Below are positions 47,640 to 58,944 of a DNA stretch of 64,000 nt, piece by piece. The stretch lies in the NCBI GenBank assembly GCA_942159475.1, contig OW804102.1, forward strand, positions 23,626,684 to 23,690,683, given 5' to 3'. The position numbers and the translations under genes are program-made. The notes under the pieces are model-generated. The model had not been told where the DNA came from and ran no database searches. It saw only the letters and a list, made by a program, of their open reading frames with translations. Position 1 is the stretch's first letter; each line of letters begins with the position of its first letter. Origin of the DNA: Sthenelais limicola. Lineage: Eukaryota; Annelida; Polychaeta; Phyllodocida; Sigalionidae.

Positions 47640-48060
47640 TGATAAGAAATAGTCATAATTTGAAGAATCAATATTTTTCAAAGTGCTTTGTTCACAATGA
47701 TCGTAGGAGGCGGAAAGTTCGTTTCCTCAGTGATCCTATTGGCTGAGCCAGTCATGTGACTTGACAACAGTAAACAACCCAACTGGGCGTGGCCTCTGCA
47801 TTGACTGTATTGCTGCAAGAGGTTGCGTAACACATTTTCGCGTTTCTAAATTCATCCTATCGAGTATACTTACCCACTTAAGTACTAATTGTCCACCCAG
47901 GAATAGAGCAAACGTTTTAAAACATACAATATAGGAATACTTTCTTAGATTCTGAAATGTTGAGATAATAGTAATCCTTATAATGTCATCTATTCATATA
48001 CTATGGTGGTATCTGTATGAGACTCATTTTCGAATACCTGAGTGCTTTATCACATATTTT
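47640..48060. mobile_element. MITE family C, copy interrupted by promoter-like DNA
   Basis: The left part holds ATAGTCATAATTTGAAGAA and TTTTTCAAAGTGCTTTG. The right part holds CCACCCAGGAATAGAGCAAA and GAGACTCATTTTCG. Between them about 150 bp of GC-richer sequence are unrelated to the family. Confidence 0.5.
47700..47855. promoter_or_regulatory. Promoter-like block inside a MITE C copy
   Basis: CCTATTGGCTGAG (inverted CCAAT), AGTCATGTGACTT (E-box), GGGCGTGGCC (GC/KLF box) and TTGCGTAAC (C/EBP-like) occur within 130 bp in sequence unlike the surrounding element. Confidence 0.3.
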
Positions 48061-48207
48061 GGGGTTTATGTCCCTGATGTATATGCCATAGAAAGCTGTA
48101 AAGTTAAAGCTTTAGTTCACTACGAATCGAAAGAAGCCAACAGAGATTGAGTGAGAGATGGTATTGGTCTCTCAGAGGGTAAGTACTGTAACAAGGCAGT
48201 CACTGTG

Positions 48208-48250
48208 CCAAGTCCTGCCAAGTCCTGCCAAGTCTTGCCAAGTCTTGTCA
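48208..48250 (+). repeat. 10-bp tandem repeat
   Basis: AAGTCCTGCC or AAGTCTTGCC repeated about four times. Confidence 0.85.
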
Positions 48251-48339
48251 ATCTAACTGGGTACAGAACCGCTCCCAGTGGTACATTAGAGCAATATTGT
48301 TTACGGCCACCCGATATGTAGCATATGGGCTAGAGAGTC

Positions 48340-48470
48340 AGAGAATGAACCATTCGCCTTTACCAAATAACCCAACATCAAGACAGAAATGTGGTTTATA
48401 ATACAGTTCAACATAATGGAACGGTTTCCTTGAAGCAATGTAATACCAAATATATTATTGTATATACGGT
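48340..48470. mobile_element. MITE family D, partial copy
   Basis: TTCGCCTTTACCAAATAACC, GTTTATAATACAGTTCAACA and AAGCAATGTAATACCAAAT are family D interior in reverse orientation; the TIRs are lost. Confidence 0.5.
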
Positions 48471-49079
48471 ATATAGGAACTGAAGGTTATTTTGTTTCAA
48501 TGTTTTTTCGCATCACGAGGCATACACTTTCTCGTGGTTTTCTACAAAAGTGGGTTGTGTTCCGCTTTAATTAGTTGATTACTATTATTATTCTTTGTAT
48601 GTTTACTGGTAAAGGATCATTCCTTTATTAGGCTTGGTAGGGTAGGATAAGGTTTTTCTATAGGTAGAGGGTTGAGCGACAAACTAATCCCGGCTAACAA
48701 TTGTACCCTGAACAAAGAGTTAAGTAGTGATTCCACTGGACGGTTCATGCTTATTGGTTCGCTTGTACATAGTGCACTATTCCTCCACTCAAATCAAACA
48801 CGCCAGATTTTAGTGCAATGTCCTGAGAGCTCTCAAAGAAGTGTTTACAAGTATTCAATTTTAACAGTAGTATCACTCTATGTTCATTTCTTATGTGTTG
48901 TGGCCAATAAACATAATCAGTGGAACTGCGTTTTACGTCCACTAAATGGGTAAAAAATCTCTAAATATTAACATGTGCAAAGTGTCCCTGGAACGTTTTC
49001 TTCGATACTAGCATCTTTTTTCAGGAAACAACAATACTGACACTTTATACATTACGAATAGATTCGTCCCTGTTAACCA

Positions 49080-49463
49080 TATGTGTGATATGTTATGTGT
49101 GAAATGAGTCACAAGTCGCAAAATTGTTATTTTTCAGCGTGTTTTATTCACAATATCTCTTGGTATGAATGTACCCTTTCAAGTCGAATGATTGCATTTA
49201 CAAAATTAAAAGACTGTATCAAATACATTCTTGCATTCCCAAGGTGACCCTATAGAGTATACTTGGATACTTTACCCAGAAATGCTGCAAACTATTTATT
49301 CCAAAATAAAAACAACAAACTTAAAATAAAGAAATATGTATTAGACATCCCCCACTCTTTACTATCATTGGAATCAGCATGATCTCATCTTTTCAAATGT
49401 GATGATATCTCGAAATGCATTTCTTGCGACTTGTGCCTCATTTTACTGTAACATATCATATAT
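49080..49463. mobile_element. MITE family C, full-length copy
   Basis: Left ATGTGTGATATGTTATGTG with GAGTCACAAGTCGCAAAATT; right CTTGCGACTTGTGCCTCATT and ACTGTAACATATCATATA. About 385 bp. Confidence 0.75.
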
Positions 49464-50179
49464 AGCAGCGGGTTCCTATAAGTATACCAAGACCTATCTA
49501 ACAAGGGTTTAATAGAGGGAGACCTTATCCAATATCAGGCACCATACCGCTGACAGATGCCCAATATACACAGTAGGCGGGGAGTATGTAGAATATATTG
49601 GTGTGCCTGTATCAGACTCTTCCCCAGTGATAGGTATGCCTCGCATGTGTCAGCCCATACATGTGTACTATACAGAGCTGTCCCTCTAAACAGAAACACA
49701 ACATGCAGACCCTGTCTCTTTGAGCTACTCAAATGCGGAACAATATGTGCAACAGACAAAGCACTGATAAAGTATTTCTATCGCTGTTTTCTGGCTATTA
49801 AATGCACTGGATATTAGGGCAATGTGTTGTTTTAAATTTGTATGACAATAATTATATCGTACATTACGGAAGCCCAGAATTTTTACTTACATTTTAAAAG
49901 AAATGATATGAACAAATATGAAGAATTATATTACTAAGAAAGAAAACAAATCGAAAATGTGTGAAGGAGTTGAAAGTGTAGGAACGGGCTTAACCAAGTC
50001 GAGATCTCACAAGAACTGACAAGAATTTAAGTAAACATTCTGGGTTTCTGTATTACTTATATTATATATAAATAGTAGTTTATCTTTACTTTTCTTGGCT
50101 ATCGTATATCAACACTTGCCTGCAAAGGAGTGTTCTTGCTACCCCTTGCTCTACCATCACCATCTTACATACCTGCCAG

Positions 50180-50412
50180 GATAAGGGCATCAGAAAATAT
50201 ATGATTCACCTTTTATTCATCAATTACTTAACAAACAAATTTAAGAAAAGGTTCAGAAAAGGTTTGTCATAACCGAAAAAAAATATCCTTCAAATAAACC
50301 CAACACAATATATACACAGATATACATAATAGGTATCATTTTCACCCTAATCTGGCAAAGTGAACTAATATAAGCAGATCTGCCCATTGTATAGTTTCTG
50401 AGATTCGGACCC
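50180..50412. mobile_element. MITE family D, diverged reverse copy
   Basis: ATCAGAAAATATATGATTCA through AACCCAACACAATATATACA to TAGTTTCTGAGATTCGGACC. Confidence 0.6.
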
Positions 50413-50734
50413 ACCTACCCTTATGGCCTATAGGTTCCCATTTCACGAGCAGCTCTGACTGATTTTCTCAGGTTATAAAACTAACCTGTAAAGCACCCAT
50501 TGTTCTGACCGGTCGACACAGAGTGGGAGTAAAATATGTGCCAGTCAATAGTTCTATCACCTCCGCCAGATGTCGTGCTTATGGTGGCTTGTCATGTGGT
50601 GTGGGCATAGAGTGAACGACGTGTTACCATGACATGTCACCCTGGTGATGCATCTGTCAACCTCCATTCCTCCAGGGAGACTGCCTGTGTGGTGGTGCTG
50701 GTGGTGGTTTTGTGGGTTGGATATGTGGGTGAGG

Positions 50735-51130
50735 GGTGAGGGGGAGCAGAGGAAGGGGTTGGGGAGGGGGACAGGGAGGAGGAGGGGAGGAGGAGGGAAG
50801 GAGGAGGGGACGAGGAGGGGAGGAGGAGGGGAGGAGGGGAAGAGAATGAAGTGATGGGAAACGGGAGGAGGGGAGGATAGGGAGGAGGAAGATAAGGAGG
50901 AGGAGAAGATAGAGAGGAGGAGAAAGATGAGAAGAAAGGGAGGAGGAGGTGGGAAAGATAGAGAGGAGGAGGATAGGGAGGAGGAAGACATGGAGGAGGA
51001 GAAGGAGGAGGAGGGAGAAGGAAGGAGGAGGGGCCGATAGTGCGAAGGAGGATAGGAAGGAGGTGGAAAAGCGGAAGAAGGGGATGAGCAGGAGAGGAAG
51101 ATAGAGAGGAGGGACAGGAACATAGTTAGA
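50735..51130 (+). repeat. GGA-rich purine tract, about 400 bp
   Basis: Almost pure purine on the + strand, built on GGAGGAGG. The 188-codon minus-strand frame is Ser/Pro low-complexity, not a gene. Confidence 0.9.
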
Positions 51131-51795
51131 AGGAGAACACTAGAGAGGGGGCGAGTAGGAAGAAGAATAAATCCATACTATACATAAATAAATGTATTGC
51201 TTAACAAAACATACATTAGTTTGCCATGGCTAACATGAAAGCCACCAGAGAATGGTATGACATAATGCAGACACATGCATAAACTGCAACACTGCACTAC
51301 CCTACCATGTCCTTACATGGACACCAACAAAGAAAACAGTTTTTACTGACGTTTCCGTTGTTCTTTGCATGTCAAGCAGTTCCTATCTGAGTCAACAAAT
51401 CTGCTTTAGCAAAACTGAGCTCGATATTGATGAACATGCAAGTACTCATGCACTATAAAGTGAATCCAGATTACTTTTGGATCAAAATGTCTGAAACATT
51501 CTCCCCACAAATTCCATGAACCCTAATCGTATTCACAGAATAAATCTTTGAGGAGCTTAAAGGGACCTTGGAACTGGGTCTTGGGAATAAAGTATGTAGC
51601 AGATGCATCATACTTAATATAAGGCAAGCTACAGTGTCTTCCTTATAACTTGATGTGTGGATGATTAATGTGAGAGGCAACGGCTCACATGGGCATATGT
51701 TATCTTTTCTCATCGTGGAATATCCTGTCCTGATTGCACCATTGCAACACGCAAATACGTTTAGAATTGAGAAATAATACGGAGGTTCTGCAAGC

Positions 51796-52106
51796 ATTTC
51801 TGCATCAGATTTCTGTGCATTATATTTCTTTGCATCACATTGCTGTGCATCACATTTCTTTGCATCACATTTCTTTGCATCACATTGCTGTGCATTATAT
51901 TTCTTTGCATCACATTGCTGTGCATCACATTTCTTTGCATCACATTGCTGTGCATCACAGTTCTTTGTATCACAGTTCTTTGCATCACATTTCTGTGCAT
52001 CACAGTTCTTTGCATCACATTTCTGTGCATCACATTTCTGTGCATCACATTCCGTGCATCACATTCCTTTGCATCACATTTCTGTGCATCACATTTCTGT
52101 GCATAA
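51796..52106 (+). repeat. 15-bp minisatellite, about 20 copies
   Basis: Units TTTGCATCACATTTC and variants with TGTGCATCAC. The unit is a multiple of three, so open frames exist on both strands (HHISLHHIAV on the +, MHRNVMQRNV on the -). These are artefacts of periodicity. Confidence 0.9.
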
Positions 52107-52754
52107 AAAGTAAATTGTGAGGTCAAACATTTTGCTTGATATGCTACACTAGAATTTTCTCGCCATGTTTTGCTGAACTTATTTCTTCCTTTTAGCATAC
52201 GGTATATGTTTGTATGTCAGAAATATGGATACGTTTACGTTTACATATATAGGTTAGGCCTGCAAAGGTTTGCCATGCAAATACAGATTTAACTGCTCGA
52301 CTACTCTAGTCTATCTCCTATCCCTACAGGTGTTAAATCTGTTTCGCTTGGTCGCTTTGTTCCATCAATTTAATTATTCCCCCTATGACACTTACATATT
52401 TAAACTAGATATGCATCAACTTATCTGACCGACACTGTACCACAGCAAATCCCCAGGTCTCACGCTAGGCTTTGCAGTCACAGTTAAGGGTGGAGGGTTA
52501 GACTTGAGTAATGGGCATCGTGTACACCGGGCCAGCGGGAGAGATCAAGAGGTTGAGGTGGGAGGTGGGAACAGGCACATCCATCTCCACTAATATAGGC
52601 GTTTTATTCACCTAAACAGGGTAATTATCTTAACTCACAAACAATCGACCATGTCCACCAGTCCTGAACTCCTACACCCGACCTCTGACCCCGGCAACCA
52701 ATACGTCACCAGCCCAGCGTCCGTGGAACACAGCTGTAGCAGGTTGCCATGACA

Positions 52755-52835
52755 TCTTGATGGCTGGCTCGGTTCTGATTGGATGGAGGGGGCAAAGCTG
52801 GGCGCTGATTGGACAGTTGGTGGTCATGTGAGAAC
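52755..52835. promoter_or_regulatory. Paired inverted CCAAT boxes
   Basis: Two CTGATTGGA motifs about 30 bp apart are followed by GGTCATGTGAG, an E-box of USF type. The spacing is about three helical turns, as in NF-Y promoters. A downstream AATATGGCGGC (near 53128) is YY1-like and contains an ATG. No gene could be assembled. Confidence 0.3.
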
Positions 52836-53708
52836 AGGAGAAGAATGCCAGTTATGTGGATACGTTTCGGGTATGGGAATGTTTAAAGTGCGCTTTTATT
52901 TCATGAAATTAGAGTTTTATTTACGATATGTTGTGTTCAGCATAGGTATTATATCATACGATGCTATTCTCAGTGAATCCGGATTGTAGACCAAATGCAT
53001 AGCTGTATCATATAGTATTATTAGGTCCGATTTATAAACAATGTCACCAGTTGGCTCTGATAGACAACAGAAATTCGGAATAACCCTTTCTATGATATTG
53101 AGATTTCTTTTCCCTTATTGGAGTCCAATATGGCGGCAACTTTCGCCATGCACACCGTGCGGACATGTAACACAAACTTTAGGGCTGACTCATTTTCCTG
53201 AAGCACATCACTTATGTTTTCGTTTCGATTTTTTTTCGCATTTGATCTGTTGTTCTTGTCGTCTTGCACATAAACTATTATACTTTCTTAATTTTGTTGT
53301 TAATCTTTCAACCTTTTTTTCATTCTAAAATTTAAATATTTTTGTATTGTATTTGTTTTTATTTTAACATTTGTTTATTTGTCTTTTTAGTGTGTGAGCA
53401 GGTTCGGCTTCCGTACATAGCAATACCAGTTAATTGTGCCCAAGAAGTAGCAATTATTACAAATTACACGACCATTTGGTTGTAATTTTATTTCAAAACT
53501 TTATAAATATTCAATAGTGATCATGAGTTTGTAATAGGCGGGAATTCTCTAGCCGATGGGAGGTTTGATCATAATAATAAATGTAAATAATTATGTGAAT
53601 TCATAAACAATTTGAAAACTCAATGTGTAATGGTAATGTGCCGAATAAAAGGACATTAATAACAGCACGTTTGTTGAGCAAAAAACACCTGCTTTAGACA
53701 TATCTCTC

Positions 53709-53795
53709 ATTGTCCCCGTTGTATAACAATCTGCGAGTAGCTTTTTCAGTGTCAATATTGAGCTCGCAGATTGTTATGCAACGGGGGCATTGTCA
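53709..53795. repeat. Inverted repeat of about 30-bp arms
   Basis: TTGTATAACAATCTGCGAG and its near-complement CTCGCAGATTGTTATGCAA flank a 27-bp loop. The arms extend through TGTCCCCG / CGGGGGCA. It could form a stable hairpin or be a small foldback element. Confidence 0.75.
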
Positions 53796-54767
53796 GTTAT
53801 CTCAAGGTCCAAAGCTCTAGCGACATAGATAATAATAGTTAAATTCTCCTTCCCAAAAGAGGAACGAGTCTTCACAAGATATTTGTTTATGAGATCTTGC
53901 CCCATAAATATCTATATTTACTGGGTGAGTCAGAGCATGGAGGCATATTGACCAGATCCTGGTGCTTCACTACTGACCAGACCATCGGCCTAGTACAGTC
54001 TGGTCCTGCTGCCAGGGATCAGGCTTGGGGTGGAGGGAGGGGGTGAATGATCCATAAAACTGACCTCACCAACACCATCTTTACTGCTATGGATGTATAT
54101 ATATAGACAAAATTGCCCAACGGTGATCCCAAGGTTTCATATTACACCTGGTATGTGAGCTTAGTGAATAAACACAATTACATAGCCCAAGTGTAATATG
54201 GAAGTTAGAGATCGCCTGAGAGTAATTTTGTATTTATTATACTTTTTCTGATATTTATGGTGGACAAAATTGGAAAATTAATGGAAAGTAATGGGGAGTA
54301 TAGAGGGTAATATACATTATTATTCAGGCTTTATCACCCACTGTATGTGGCATGAGCGCCAATGTTGAACCCTATGGCATTCCATATTACCCGCTAGAAA
54401 GGTATAGTAAATATAGGTACTCTTTGATTTCAAATGTGTACATTGTGATCTGTTTAGTTTAGTGCCATGGCGCCATGAGGCATATATGGCCACATAATGG
54501 TCTTTAGACTATTAATTGTTATCAATTATCTTAAGTTATGAAGTTTGTCTTGCTTGACAGATGGACTGAGGCGTAGGGGATGAAAACAAAGTCACACATT
54601 AAAGCAGCGCTCTCAGTTAACATTGATCAAGCACTGTTTTTTACTTTTTGTATCATTTTTTCTATATCTAAATCTAAATATCATTTCACCATACTTTTGG
54701 AGGATTTTGTGTAGTTGCTTTTGCTCTACGGGCTTCTAAAACGTCCCAATTTGTATAAATTTGAAGG

Positions 54768-55137
54768 ACCCGCTCAAATTCACCTCAAACAATGTTATCA
54801 AATAACCTAAATTTAAGACCAAATTGAGCTTCAAAATACAGTTCACCATAACCAAACAGTTTTTCCTAACCAACACAATACCTAATATCCGCAGATAAAC
54901 CTAGTATTTAACATGTTTCAGCTTAATTAAACAGATATTACAAAATGTGTAGAGCTGGCGATTGTACACGTTCTGAAACACTGAACCAGGTCAACCTAAC
55001 CAAACAGATTGCTAGAACCAATGCAATGCCAAATATACTCGAATTAACCTAGTGTTGACCAAATTGCAGCCTGATTTAGCAAAATTTATTAAATGTGTAG
55101 AGCTGCCAATTGTACATTTTCTGAAAATCTGACCCAT
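54768..55137. mobile_element. Two overlapping or nested family D copies
   Basis: Two consecutive right halves (GTGTAGAGCTGGCGATTG and GTGTAGAGCTGCCAATTG) share one full left half, so the element is duplicated or nested. Ends TTTTCTGAAAATCTGACCC. Confidence 0.7.
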
Positions 55138-55179
55138 ATACTGCCAGTAAGACTCCATTGCCCTCTCCTCAGCCACAAG

Positions 55180-55450
55180 ACCTGCAAGACCTCGTCACCA
55201 TCAAACCACAACCTTTGCCTCCTCCGCCGGCTGCACCACGACCAAGCCAACGCCGCCAACATTGATTTGTGACGTCATTCCATGGCTATACGTCATGGCG
55301 ACGTCACGCCAGGACGTGTGGACATGTCACACACATCTGCCACTTAGACAAGCACACATACGCCATCTCGTGGTCGATATTTAACCACTGAGGGCGGGCA
55401 GACGCGTGGCCGGAAGTAGCAATAACTTGGCAGGTGCCGTCTGGGATATA
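55180..55450. promoter_or_regulatory. CpG-rich CRE/ETS promoter-like island
   Basis: TGTGACGTCATT, TACGTCATGG and CGACGTCACG give three CRE-like sites within about 50 bp, and GGCCGGAAGTAGC is ETS-like. The left part is GC-rich and open in several frames: on the + strand PLPPPPAAPRPSQRRQH and stop; on the minus strand an ATG giving MLAALAWSWCSRRRRQR. The island could thus drive a minus-strand gene or follow a + strand terminal exon. Confidence 0.4.
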
Positions 55451-55488
55451 TTAACTCTTCATGGAGGAGGTTCAAATGTGTGCATGTG

Positions 55489-55773
55489 GGTTAGGTCGTC
55501 GGAAAATGTACAATCGGTAGCTCAACAAATTCAGTACATTCTGCTAAATAAGAATGGAAAACGGCCAATAGTATAGGGGTATCTGTTACATATCTGCGTA
55601 TATGGTGTATTGCGTTGATTCACAGAGACTGTTCGGTCATGTTGAACTGAATTTTGAAGGTCATTTTTGTTTTCGATTTGGGATATGCATTTTGAAGCTC
55701 ATTTTGGTCTTAAATGTGGGTTATTTGAGAGGATTGGCGAAAACGAATTATACAGTTTCGGAAATTCTGACCC
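55489..55773. mobile_element. MITE family D copy with short internal duplication
   Basis: GTTAGGTCGTCGGAAAATGT on the left and GTTTCGGAAATTCTGACCCA on the right. The TTTTGAAG-TCATTTT block occurs twice, which makes this copy about 45 bp longer. Confidence 0.75.
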
Positions 55774-56094
55774 ATAGAACAATGATAAGGACTTTTTGTT
55801 AATCTAGCAGTGTTGGGAAACCGCAAACAAAGGAGGTACATTCTCTCCCTAGGCAGGCCCTCTATTCCGCAATGAGTTACTCCTTACCAGAGATAAACGG
55901 GAGTGGACATACTGCCATAGGGAGGATGGGGAGGCAGGGAACTGGCGATTTGTGTGAGGTTCAGTTTATTGGGGGATCTGGCGTTTCAGGAGACATTTTA
56001 CACCCAGGAAGATTTATTTGTATTTTATTTATTTCTAATAGTGCAAATATTTTAACAGTGGTGGGTAATTAGCATTTTTCCTGTCAGCAATAGA

Positions 56095-56285
56095 TACAAT
56101 AGATAGTATACTACCCAGGAGTTTGTGCAGGAGCTGCATTATAAACAGCCAGGTAAAACATAATACAACAATATATATGGTAATATACTACCCAGGATTT
56201 TTGGAAGACCCACTATAGGAGCTGCACTTAACAGCCTGGTAAAACATCATAGAGCAATAGATGGTAGTATACATCCCTGATCTTT
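56095..56285 (+). repeat. About 90-bp imperfect tandem repeat
   Basis: ATACTACCCAGGA, GGAGCTGCA and CAGCC(A/T)GGTAAAACAT recur two to three times in the same order with indels. Confidence 0.75.
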
Positions 56286-56400
56286 GGAATAGGATGGCAA
56301 ATGTCACTCTGTAATTGTTTCCTGGTTAAATAAAGCATTAAACCAAAAATACGATAGTAATAAACCCGATTTAGAATTGATTCATTTAAGTCAATTGGTG

Positions 56401-56750
56401 TTAAAGGGAAAACGAGTCATAAGATTTCTTTGTAGAAATGTTCTCATTTGGGGTGCTTAGCACTGCTAGTAAAATAAATACATATACCAAATCTCAACAC
56501 TTTTTATTGATTATATTTATGCATTTTTCAGGTTATCCTAAGAAGTATATTAACTTCTTTACTATAGTGATTAACCATCAAGAAATGTCACAAACATATT
56601 TTATCCATGCATGAGAAAATATGGAAATATTTATGTGCTAATCTTTACCATCCTTGGAATCCCCTTGATCAAATCTTTTCACACACTATGGTATCTTAAC
56701 ATATATTCTGTGCGACTTGCGACACATTTCCCGGCAACGCATCACATTTA
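56401..56750. mobile_element. MITE family C, nearly full-length copy
   Basis: Left CGAGTCATAAGATTTCTTTG, interior GAATCCCCTTGATCAAATC, right TGCGACTTGCGACACATTTC ending ACGCATCACAT. Confidence 0.7.
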
Positions 56751-57364
56751 AGGTAAGATTCAAAAGCCTGATACTAAAATTGATAAAAGGGTAATTTTGA
56801 AGACATCGTTTGGCAATAAATTAAGTCAATATAGTTGAAACACACGCTGTACATTCCAAATATGACAGGGCCTGGTCAACCTAATGTCTATATATACACA
56901 CATGATTAAGTATGAACAGGCGTTACGTAATAACCATTACCGCACACAGCCCCTAGCGGATGCATCCCTGCACTACATAAATCATCTGCATGTCACAATA
57001 TTGAATCAACCAATCAATGAATGGGAAAACAATCACGTGATGGGCGAGGTAAACAGTGATTGGTTGAGGCAATCTGTGCCGCTAATCACTATACACTGAC
57101 ATTATCTAAGGCGAGGCTGTGTACATTACCTTATGACGTAACCAGCGTTCATGTAATGTAATAGCATCCTATGTGTGTATGGCAATGTTTGCTTCCATAA
57201 TTAGTCTGAAGGCAATGGGTGTTGTTGTTGTTGGGAAGGAACACATTTTCCTCCTCCATAAATTCAGAATAACAAAATCTAGAAAATACTATGTCCATTT
57301 AAATTTAACGGTTATACAGTAGGAAAAAATCATTGAAGATGTTTCTTTGTTTGTTTGGTCCTGT

Positions 57365-57540
57365 GTATAAGACCTTAAAGTGCCTTTCTGTCTCTTGTTT
57401 TCTCTCTCTCTCTCCCTTCTTCTCTATCTCTATTTCCTGGGTATGATCATAAACTGCCTCGCTCTTAGCTCTCCCGCCCTTGATAGAACCTTTATATGTG
57501 TTAATAAGTGCGTAAAGCAACCAATCTCACTCACTCACTC
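57365..57540 (-). mobile_element. SINE-like dispersed repeat, inverse copy
   Basis: It contains AAAGTGCCTTTCTGTCTCTT, TCCCGCCCTTGATAGAACC and GCGTAAAGCAACCAATCTCA, the reverse complement of the 33.5-kb copy. The long pyrimidine tract is part of the element. Confidence 0.6.
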
Positions 57541-57800
57541 CTGTCTTTGTTTGTATAGTTTTTATGGAGGTCAGCAGTGGTCTAAGGGATGCCCGTATCT
57601 GGTGTTGAGCTGTTGAATGCTTGATAGATTTGCATCCACAACATTATACACCCAACGTAAATGCTAAATCGGTTTCGTCAACACTGAAGACCAAGGAAAG
57701 ACAAACGTGGGATATCTGACAAGTTACACTTCTGAATTAAACCTTGGCCAAAGGGGCGAAGTGAGGTTCTTTTGGGAATCCATTTCTGTCCATTTTGCTA

Positions 57801-57846
57801 GGCTGCTAGGGCTGCCAGGGCTGCCAGGGCTGCCAGGGCTGTCAGG
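57801..57846 (+). repeat. 10-bp tandem repeat
   Basis: GCTGCCAGGG repeated four times with variants at both ends. Confidence 0.85.
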
Positions 57847-57955
57847 ACGCCTCAACGTTCACCTCAACAACATATTGTAAAATCGATTACAGGCTTCTTA
57901 GTGGGACGTAACAAATGTGTTAATCTCAATCAGAAAACAACATTTGTGTTGGCTT

Positions 57956-58150
57956 AAGGGTGGTCTCCACTGGCTGCGGTAAGCTCTGCGGTAAGACTTG
58001 CGCCTTGCGATGGTTTGTGCTGGGTCTGTAGGTGGAAGAATGACGAAGTCATGCCTACATGGTTCATTGACCATGTAGGCAGGACCTCGCCACTTCTCAC
58101 CATCATAGCACCATCAGAAGGCTTACCACAGAGCTTACCGCAGAGCTTAA
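57956..58150. mobile_element. MITE family G, copy with truncated right end
   Basis: Left TIR AAGGGTGGTCTCCACTGGC with GCGGTAAGCTCTGCGGTAAG; right part GCTTACCACAGAGCTTACC stops before the outer TIR. It also contains a short internal palindrome, CATGCCTACATGG / CCATGTAGGCAGG. Confidence 0.75.
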
Positions 58151-58327
58151 CCACATGCAGACCCCCTTTTATTCTAAACTGTTTTCATTCCAATCATTAT
58201 TTGAATCCGTGAAGCGTCCTGATTCCATTGTTTAACAGCGATACTCAAAACATCAGGATTTGTTTGAGTGCACTTATTATCGCTCTATATCTACTTTACA
58301 TCTCAATATTTATGTTTCATACATATT

Positions 58328-58554
58328 TGGGTGAACTCGCCAGAGATTGTACAATTCACCTTCATCAATCCTCTCAAATGATCCAAATCTAAGACAAAAA
58401 TAAGGTTTGAAATACAGTTCAACAGATTGTTTGAATCAAGGCAATATTAAATATACTCAGATATACCTAGTTTTGACGATTCTTCGGTCTAATTTAGCAG
58501 AATTTACTAAATATGTTGATCTGCCAATTGTACATCTTCTGAAGATCTGACCCA
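58328..58554. mobile_element. MITE family D, reverse copy
   Basis: GGGTGAACTCGCCAGAGATT, TTCATCAATCCTCTCAAATG, right end ATCTTCTGAAGATCTGACCC. Confidence 0.8.
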
Positions 58555-58944
58555 CTTGTGGTTGAGAGAGGCCAATGACCGCGGAAAATCTTGGATCTGA
58601 TCCAAGTTTACTTAAGGTAATTAGCTGTATAAACGCATACAAAATTGATTACAACTTCTACCAGATTTTCCTCATAGAAAATCCCAGATACAAGTGTAAA
58701 GGCAGATCCATAGAAGACGTGGCAATGAGATAGATATCTCTAGTTTCCCTATCGAGAAATAATGCCCTTGTAGCACATGGATTAATTTCTCCAGGGACTA
58801 CGACTCTCTGCACATCGCCCCATTTATCATCCTTTTAAAAGGCTGGCGTATGGATCCACTTTAGGCGTTTCAATCATTTCATTACTTCAGATGTACATAT
58901 GGTGTCGGCGCTGTGCGAATTAGGCGAGTTTGTATGAGTTTTAG

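Noticed and set aside
50557..51123. 188-codon minus-strand open frame rich in Ser and Pro
   Set aside because: It follows entirely from a GGA-rich purine tract on the + strand; no codon bias, domain or splice context.
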